The position numbers and the translations under genes were made by a program. A DNA stretch of 64,000 nucleotides, taken from positions 62,001-126,000 of the forward strand of contig JADJOZ010000016.1 in assembly GCA_016713525.1 (NCBI GenBank), read 5' to 3'. The notes below the pieces were generated by a model, which had not been told where the DNA came from, made no database searches, and saw nothing but the letters and a program-made list of their open reading frames with translations. The stretch is from Bacteroidota bacterium (GTDB lineage: Bacteria; Bacteroidota; Bacteroidia; AKYH767-A; OLB10). Below are positions 58,815 through 64,000 of this stretch, one piece after another. The first letter of the stretch is position 1, and each line of letters begins with the position of its first letter.

Positions 58815-59043
58815 CCGAAATGATAAATGATAGATGAGAGATGATAGATTATAGATGATGGGCTGCTCCGAAATATAAGCTAGCATTTCGCAGAAGCAAT
58901 CATTAGCACATCAGCACCCTTCGACTACGCTCAGGGCGGCGCATTAGCACCCTTCGACTTCGCTCAGGGCGGCGCATCAGCACCCTTCGACTACGCTCAG
59001 GGCGGCGCATCAGCACATCAGCACATCAGCACATCAGCACATC
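58815..59043. repeat. Tandem array: 33-bp x3 and 8-bp x4, with GATAGATGA words
   Basis: 58819-58860 carries GATAAATGATAGATGAGAGA-type words. Three 33-bp units (58913, 58946 and 58979 starts), each AGCACCCTTCGACT-nCGCTCAGGGCGGCGCAT-like, are followed by four exact AGCACATC 8-mers (59012-59043) that run straight into the terminator. No spacer diversity is seen, so it is not CRISPR. Confidence 0.85.
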
Positions 59044-59080
59044 AAAAAAAAGGCTGCAGAAAATTCTGCAGCCTTTTTTT
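59044..59080. terminator. Bidirectional intrinsic terminator between giant B and namZ
   Basis: GGCTGCAGAA-AA-TTCTGCAGCC (59052-59073) is a perfect stem flanked by an A-run (59044-59051) and a T-run (59074-59081), so it can act in both directions. The namZ stop codon begins in the T-run. Confidence 0.9.
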
Positions 59081-60296
59081 TAATCTTCATATAGCAAATA
59101 TTTTTTTCGCTTTGTCAGGTAGCTGTTTAATCCCGGTTGCCATGATTTACGAATTTCCTCAACACTCATATTGGCTTGAATTTGTTTCCTGAGCATATCG
59201 GTTCCTGCAAGCTTGTCGAAGAAAGGAATAAAAAAAGATGCTGAATCGGTATAGGCTTTATACATCTGGATAATCCATTCAATTTGTAATTGACCGGATT
59301 TTAACACCAATTCTTTTTTCGCATTCAATTTTACGCCTTTACAAACCTGATTTTCGAAAGGTGGATCTTTAATCACACCAGATATTTCAACCGGTTTAAA
59401 TTCATAGTCGCCGTTCTTATACCCGGGAAATCCCATAATCTGAAACGGAAATTCTGTCCCTCTTTCCACCGAAACCTTTGCACCTTCAAAAAAACATAGT
59501 GATGGATAAAGATAAATAGCATCCATATTAGGAAGATTCGGTGATGGTCGTATCGGTAAATTATACAATGTTTTATGGGTATATCCTACCATTGGAACTA
59601 CCAGCAATGTACATTTTGCGGCATCTGAAATCCACTTTTCTCCTTTTGCCATTTTCGCATATTCGCCCACTGTTAGTCCGTGTACAACCGGAATTGGTGC
59701 AATTCCCACAAAAGAACGAAATGCCGTATCGAGAACGGGCCCATCAATATAAAATCCATTTGGATTAGGCCGATCGAGAACTATAACAGGAATATTAAAT
59801 GCAGCACACGACTCCATGACATAATGTAACGTGGAGATATAAGTATAAAACCGGGCTCCCACATCCTGAATATCAAAAACTATAACATCAACGCCCTCAA
59901 GATCTTCTTTAGTAGGTTTTTTATGGGACCCGTATAAAGAAACCAATGCGATGCCTGTTTTGGAATCGATTCCTGATTTAACATGATCACCCGGACCGGC
60001 CTCACCACGGAACCCATGCTCGGGAGCAAAAACTCGTGATACTGTGATTCCTGAGTCAATTAACAGATCAACCAAATGACGGCTGCCAACCAAAGAAGTT
60101 TGATTCGCAACCACTCCCACTTTTTTACCCCGCAACAACCGCAAATAAGCACCCGTTTGATCGGCTCCGGTCAATAACGTCTCACCAGCACCAGATACGG
60201 TTGTGTTTCCGGTGGTTCCACTGCTTACCGGCACACCTGCAGAACAGGCAACAAGCACCAATAAAAAACTAAGTTCCTGATTTTAGGGTAGATCAT
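59080..60296 (-). CDS. namZ: NamZ-family (DUF1343) exo-beta-N-acetylmuramidase-like lipoprotein, start region frameshifted
   Basis: About 405 residues when repaired. The family blocks GVVANQTSLVGSRHLVDLL, FAPEHGFRGEAGPGDHVKSG, VIVFDIQDVGARFYTYIS and VIVLDRPNPNGFYIDGPV identify DUF1343; a Tannerella forsythia member is an exo-N-acetylmuramidase acting on peptidoglycan fragments. As read the frame opens at 60261 inside a signal peptide. One more base in the A6 run 60263-60268 (plus strand) joins it to an ATG at 60296 and gives MIYPKIRNLVFLLVLVACSAG, with lipobox LVAC. It would thus be a lipoprotein. Its promoter region is shared with the divergent permease gene. Confidence 0.85.
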
Positions 60297-60361
60297 AATA
60301 AATGGCTTTAAAGTTGCTGCGAAATTGGTAAATTTATGCACTTAAATCAACCCTTTGTTAA

Positions 60362-61585
60362 GTGAGTTACGAAACATTCATTGCTAAAAAAGTTCTTTTC
60401 GGCAAATCCGGTAAATCCCGGATGGCAAATCCAGTGATCAGGATTGCCACTTTGGGGATTACCCTTGGAATGGCTGTAATGATTGTTTCTGTGATGGTTG
60501 TTACAGGTTTCCGAAACGAAATAACCGCCAAAGTAATTGGCTTTGGAGCACATATCAGAATTAACAATTTTGATTCAAATAACTCTTATGAAGAAATTCC
60601 CATTGCTGCCAATACTCCTTTTGTTACCAAATTGGAAAACAATCCGAATGTAAAACACATTCAGATTTATGCAACAAAGGCTGGCATCGTAAAAACGAAT
60701 GAAGAGATTCAGGGAATTGTGCTGAAAGGAGTCGATAAAAAATATGACTGGACATTTTTTAAAGATAAAGTAGTTTCAGGCAACCTGCCTGCTTTGCGCG
60801 ATTCTAATGAATTTAATGAAGTGCTTATTTCACAAAAAACCGCCAATCAATTGCAGTTAAAAGCGGGTGACGATATGATTGTTTACTTCATTCAGCAACC
60901 ACCCAGAATCCGGAAATTTAAAATTACCGGCGTTTATACTACAGGTCTCGATGAATTCGATAATTTATATGCTTTTTGTAATATAGACATTATCAGAAAA
61001 CTGAATAACTGGGACAAAACACAGGCCGGTGGTTATGAGATTTTGATTCATGACTTAAACAAACTTGACCAGGTAAATGATGAAATTTATAAGTCTGCAG
61101 GATTTGAATTCTACACACAAAGCATCCGAGAACAATATCCGCAACTCTTTCATTGGCTCGATCTGCAAAATATAAATGTGATCATCATTATCGGCCTCAT
61201 TTTGCTAATTGCCGGAATAAGCATGATCTCCACCCTGCTGATTCTGATTCTGGAAAATACTGCCATGATTGGAATGTTAAAGTCCCTGGGCGCCGGGGAT
61301 CGAAGTATCCGAAAGATTTTTATTTATATTGCAATACCGGTTATTGGCACCGGAATAATTGCCGGAAATATTCTGGGCATCGGCCTCTGTTTGTTGCAAT
61401 GGAAATTCGGACTGGTCACTCTCCCACAGGAGTCATATTATGTAAGTACCGTTCCCGTTAATTTTTCCCTCCCACATTTGATATTGCTAAATGCCGGTAC
61501 CATTCTGGCATGCATTCTCATTTTGATTGGCCCCTCGGCAGTGATAAGCAGGATCAGCCCTTCAAAAGTTATGCGATTTGATTAA
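60362..61585 (+). CDS. FtsX/LolE-like ABC transporter permease
   Basis: A 407-residue inner-membrane protein of the MacB/FtsX/LolCE type. One N-terminal membrane helix (~28-52, ATLGITLGMAVMIVSVMVVTGF) is followed by a large periplasmic domain (~55-270), then three C-terminal helices (~275-300, 320-345, 370-395). The FSPSKVMRFD-type end (RISPSKVMRFD) matches Bacteroidota lipoprotein-releasing permeases. Start is GTG (60362), which fits the family opening YETFIAKKVLFGKSGKSR. The ATPase partner is not adjacent. Lipoprotein export to the outer membrane is likely but inferred. Confidence 0.85.
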   Translation: MSYETFIAKKVLFGKSGKSRMANPVIRIATLGITLGMAVMIVSVMVVTGFRNEITAKVIGFGAHIRINNFDSNNSYEEIPIAANTPFVTKLENNPNVKHIQIYATKAGIVKTNEEIQGIVLKGVDKKYDWTFFKDKVVSGNLPALRDSNEFNEVLISQKTANQLQLKAGDDMIVYFIQQPPRIRKFKITGVYTTGLDEFDNLYAFCNIDIIRKLNNWDKTQAGGYEILIHDLNKLDQVNDEIYKSAGFEFYTQSIREQYPQLFHWLDLQNINVIIIIGLILLIAGISMISTLLILILENTAMIGMLKSLGAGDRSIRKIFIYIAIPVIGTGIIAGNILGIGLCLLQWKFGLVTLPQESYYVSTVPVNFSLPHLILLNAGTILACILILIGPSAVISRISPSKVMRFD

Positions 61586-61592
61586 CTGGGAA

Positions 61593-61623
61593 TTTCTGCT
61601 TTCAAGGGCTTTTTGTACCTTTG
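61593..61623 (+). promoter_or_regulatory. Promoter of the PLP/CBS gene
   Basis: TTTC (61593-61596, 3 of 4 to TTTG), a 19-nt spacer, then TACCTTTG (61616-61623), an exact TAnnTTTG box. The ATG is at 61648. Confidence 0.6.
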
Positions 61624-61647
61624 CACTTCTAAATTAAAATATATCAA

Positions 61648-63012
61648 ATGTACTGTAAGAACATACTGGAAACCATTGGAAATACGCCACTTGTGCGATT
61701 AAACAAGGTTGCTGAAGGCGTTAAAGCTACCGTTTTAGCGAAAGTGGAGACTTTTAACCCCGGAAATTCAATTAAAGACCGGATGGCTCTCAAAATGGTT
61801 GAAGATGCTGAAAAAGCTGGTTTGCTGAAGCCGGGTGGAACCATTATTGAAGGAACTTCAGGAAATACCGGTATGGGACTGGCAATTGCCGCGATTGTGA
61901 AAGGTTACAAATGCATTTTTGCCACTACCGATAAGCAAAGCAAAGAAAAGGTTGATGCCCTTCGTGCCTTTGGTGCCGAAGTAGTTGTTTGTCCAACCAA
62001 TGTGGAACCGGAAGATCCAAGATCGTACTATTCTGTTGCAGCACGCCTTAACAGAGAAATCCCGAACTCCTTTTATCCAAATCAATATGACAACCCTTCC
62101 AATGCTATTGCACATTATGAAACAACAGGGCCTGAAATCTGGGCACAGACTGAAGGTAAAGTAGATCATCTGGTGGTTGGTGTTGGTACAGGTGGAACAA
62201 TCTGTGGTACTGCAAAATATTTAAAGGAAAAAAATCCAAATCTGAAGGTTTGGGGAATCGATACTTATGGTTCTGTTTTTAAGAAATATAAGGAAACCGG
62301 AATTTTCGATAAAAACGAAATCTATCCTTACGTTACGGAAGGTATCGGCGAAGATTTCCTGCCAAAGAATGTTGACTTTAATCTGATTGATGCGTTTGAA
62401 AAAGTTACCGATAAAGATGCTGCTCTTATGACCAGGGAAATTGTTCGTAAGGAAGGTATCTGGGTGGGCAATTCAGCAGGTTCGGCTATGGCCGGATTAC
62501 TTCAATTGAAGGATAAATTCAAAGAAGGAGAAGTTGTTGTAGTTATTTTCCACGATCACGGAACCCGTTACCTTGGAAAAATTTTTAATGACGACTGGAT
62601 GCGTGAAAAAGGTTATACCAATCGCCAGGGAATGACTGCAAATGACCTGGTAAATACTAATAAAAATGTGGAACTGATTACGGTAAAAAGTACCGATTCT
62701 ATCAGCGAAGCACTGAAACTGATAACAGGACATGGAATCTCTCAAATTCCGGTAACTACAGACAACCGGATCATTGGAACGGTAAATGAAAATTTAATAT
62801 TCAGTAAAATAATTGCTAATCCGGATATTGCCAAAGAACCGGTGAGTACTATTATGCAGGAAGCTCTTCCGTTTGTGGATGCCTCCACTCCACTGGATGT
62901 CCTTTCTGAAATGGTCAGTAAATCGGATGCGGCAGTTCTGGTGAAGGATTTTAAACTGGATAAAAATTATATCATTACCCGTTTCGATGTTGTGAAAGCA
63001 CTTGCCAACTGA
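61648..63012 (+). CDS. PLP-dependent cystathionine beta-synthase / cysteine synthase with CBS pair
   Basis: A 454-residue fold-type II PLP enzyme. NPGNSIKDRMALKMV carries the Schiff-base Lys near residue 44, EGTSGNTGMGLAIAA binds substrate, and GVGTGGTICGTAKYL binds the PLP phosphate. Residues ~335-454 form two CBS motifs (ISEALKLITGHGISQIPVTT, LDVLSEMVSKSDAAVLV), likely an adenosyl-ligand regulatory domain. The enzyme condenses serine or O-acetylserine with homocysteine or sulfide; the exact reaction is uncertain. A metal-receptor gene follows after 5 nt. Confidence 0.9.
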   Translation: MYCKNILETIGNTPLVRLNKVAEGVKATVLAKVETFNPGNSIKDRMALKMVEDAEKAGLLKPGGTIIEGTSGNTGMGLAIAAIVKGYKCIFATTDKQSKEKVDALRAFGAEVVVCPTNVEPEDPRSYYSVAARLNREIPNSFYPNQYDNPSNAIAHYETTGPEIWAQTEGKVDHLVVGVGTGGTICGTAKYLKEKNPNLKVWGIDTYGSVFKKYKETGIFDKNEIYPYVTEGIGEDFLPKNVDFNLIDAFEKVTDKDAALMTREIVRKEGIWVGNSAGSAMAGLLQLKDKFKEGEVVVVIFHDHGTRYLGKIFNDDWMREKGYTNRQGMTANDLVNTNKNVELITVKSTDSISEALKLITGHGISQIPVTTDNRIIGTVNENLIFSKIIANPDIAKEPVSTIMQEALPFVDASTPLDVLSEMVSKSDAAVLVKDFKLDKNYIITRFDVVKALAN

Positions 63013-63017
63013 AACAT

Positions 63018-63800
63018 ATGATTCATATCGATCAAGCCATGCGTGAGGTCAGGTTAACCAAACCTGTCTCACGCATTGTTTGTCTGGTACCATCCATAAC
63101 AGAGTTACTCAGTGATCTGGGACTTGATGATAGGATGGCCGGAATAACGAAATTCTGTATTCATCCGGAACATCTTTTCAGAAACAAAACTAAAGTCGGT
63201 GGAACTAAGAATGTGAATCATGAAAAAATAAAGGCACTTCAACCCGATCTGATAATCGCAAATAAAGAAGAAAATACTAAAAAAGATATTGAACTTCTTG
63301 AAAAGGAATTCCCGGTATGGATAAGCGACATTTCAAATTTTGAGGATGCTCTTTCAATGATTCATGAAATTGGTCAATTAACAGATACATCAATTAAAGC
63401 TGATTTATTGATCGATAACATTCGGATGGCATTTCAAGGTTTGCTTCCGTTCAATAATAAATCAGTTCTCTATCTCATCTGGAATAATCCTTACATGGCA
63501 GCCGGCAAGAATACATATATAGCCAATATGCTGTCGCTGTGTGATCTTCACAACTGTATATGTAACGAACGTTATCCTGAAGTCGATGGGTCTTTGATTA
63601 AAGAATTAAATCCTGAACTGGTTTTTCTTTCCTCAGAACCTTTTCCCTTCAATGAAGAGCATATTCATGAGCTCCAACAACTTTTACCGGAAAGTAATGT
63701 TATTTTAGTCGATGGTGAATATTTCTCCTGGTATGGATCAAAAATGCTGAGAGCACCGCAGTATTTCAATTCTTTACAAAAAACCATTTTCGCCAACTGA
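63018..63800 (+). CDS. Helical-backbone metal receptor (BtuF/FepB-like binding protein)
   Basis: A 260-residue protein of the type III periplasmic-binding superfamily. RIVCLVPSITELLSDLGL opens the first lobe, then VGGTKNVNHEKIKALQPDLIIANKEEN matches the hinge-helix family pattern (the P-D-L-I-I-A motif), and AAGKNTYIANML begins the second lobe. It has no signal peptide or lipobox, so it may be cytoplasmic or exported by other means, unusual for a transport receptor. Ligands of the family are cobalamin, haem or ferric siderophores. Its stop overlaps the start of the next gene by 1 nt. Confidence 0.78.
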   Translation: MIHIDQAMREVRLTKPVSRIVCLVPSITELLSDLGLDDRMAGITKFCIHPEHLFRNKTKVGGTKNVNHEKIKALQPDLIIANKEENTKKDIELLEKEFPVWISDISNFEDALSMIHEIGQLTDTSIKADLLIDNIRMAFQGLLPFNNKSVLYLIWNNPYMAAGKNTYIANMLSLCDLHNCICNERYPEVDGSLIKELNPELVFLSSEPFPFNEEHIHELQQLLPESNVILVDGEYFSWYGSKMLRAPQYFNSLQKTIFAN

Positions 63801-64000
63801 TGCTAAAAGTAAATTCCACATATCGGTTTGGTGCACAAGTCTACATTTGGCTAGTGGCACTATTGATCATGGCCTATACTGCTTCCGGTCAGTCTGTGGG
63901 ACTTGTTTTGAGCGGTGGTGGAGTGCGCGGAATGGCCCATATTGGGGTGATGAAAGCTTTGGAAGAAAATGGTATTCCAATCGATTTTGTTGCGGGAACT
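63800..64000 (+). CDS. Patatin-like phospholipase, N-terminal part
   Basis: Only the first 67 codons are in the window. After a signal peptide (YIWLVALLIMAYTASGQ) comes VGLVLSGGGVRGMAHIGVMKALEE, the patatin oxyanion-hole motif GGGxRG with its usual follow-on helix. The Ser of GxSxG and the Asp partner lie beyond the window edge. In Bacteroidota such proteins often have a C-terminal surface-antigen barrel (PlpD/Omp85-like); whether this one does cannot be seen. It shares 1 nt with the upstream stop. Confidence 0.88.
   Translation, partial: MLKVNSTYRFGAQVYIWLVALLIMAYTASGQSVGLVLSGGGVRGMAHIGVMKALEENGIPIDFVAGT

Noticed and set aside
58913..59043. Possible CRISPR array (33-bp units)
   Set aside because: Units are adjacent with no unique spacers, and no cas gene is in the window. 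It is a simple tandem repeat.
1..64000. tRNA or rRNA genes
   Set aside because: I looked for clover-leaf T-arm motifs and conserved rRNA stretches in the gaps and found none; a dedicated scan could still find a divergent tRNA.

Overview
The window comes from a Bacteroidota chromosome, probably an uncultured Chitinophagales/Sphingobacteriales-type lineage. The evidence is the type IX secretion system (T9SS) genes porT and porX, many secreted proteins ending in T9SS sorting domains, a fused lpxC-fabZ gene, PafA-type phosphatase and NamZ families, and repeated promoter -7 elements of the TAnnTTTG type. I saw no tRNA, rRNA, CRISPR array, transposase, phage gene or replication origin.

Layout. 1-8.3 kb: end of a heptose-phosphate kinase gene, trkH, ubiE/menG, porT, an FAD oxidoreductase, then a convergent two-gene operon for an outer-membrane barrel with a ComEA-like HhH domain and a smaller barrel. 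8.4-11.8 kb: a possible small ORF, an LpxH-like phosphoesterase, a GT-B glycosyltransferase and a GH1 glycosidase. 11.8-14.5 kb: a repeat-rich island and a secreted T9SS substrate. 14.5-24.9 kb: housekeeping genes (purE, purK, hpt, adk, obg, PAP2, crcB, alkaline phosphatase, aroA, aroB, proline dehydrogenase). 24.9-35.5 kb: accessory block with a paralogue of the 12.6 kb gene, a ~2,230-residue beta-helix surface protein, a small secreted protein and two more repeat islands. 35.5-44.9 kb: ald, tsaE, porX, an HD hydrolase, the lipid A genes lpxD, lpxC-fabZ and lpxA, an ABC ATPase and two small hypotheticals. 45-59 kb: T9SS substrates, including two tandem giant paralogues (about 1,590 and 2,130 codons) built from LamG, an unassigned core, a CBM-like module, an Ig-like stalk, FN3 and a sorting domain. 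59-64 kb: namZ, a LolE-like permease, a PLP/CBS cysteine-metabolism enzyme, a metal-receptor protein and the start of a patatin.

How they fit together. Much of the window is about the cell envelope: lipid A synthesis, T9SS assembly and regulation (PorT, PorX), and cargo for that system.

Two caveats shape the reading. Ten genes are broken by single-base indels or stops, including obg, aroB and porX, which should be needed. Most indels lie in short homopolymers, so I read them mainly as consensus errors and annotate the genes full length. Second, the gaps next to accessory genes hold a mosaic of short repeated words in a recurring order, which standard feature types do not explain.
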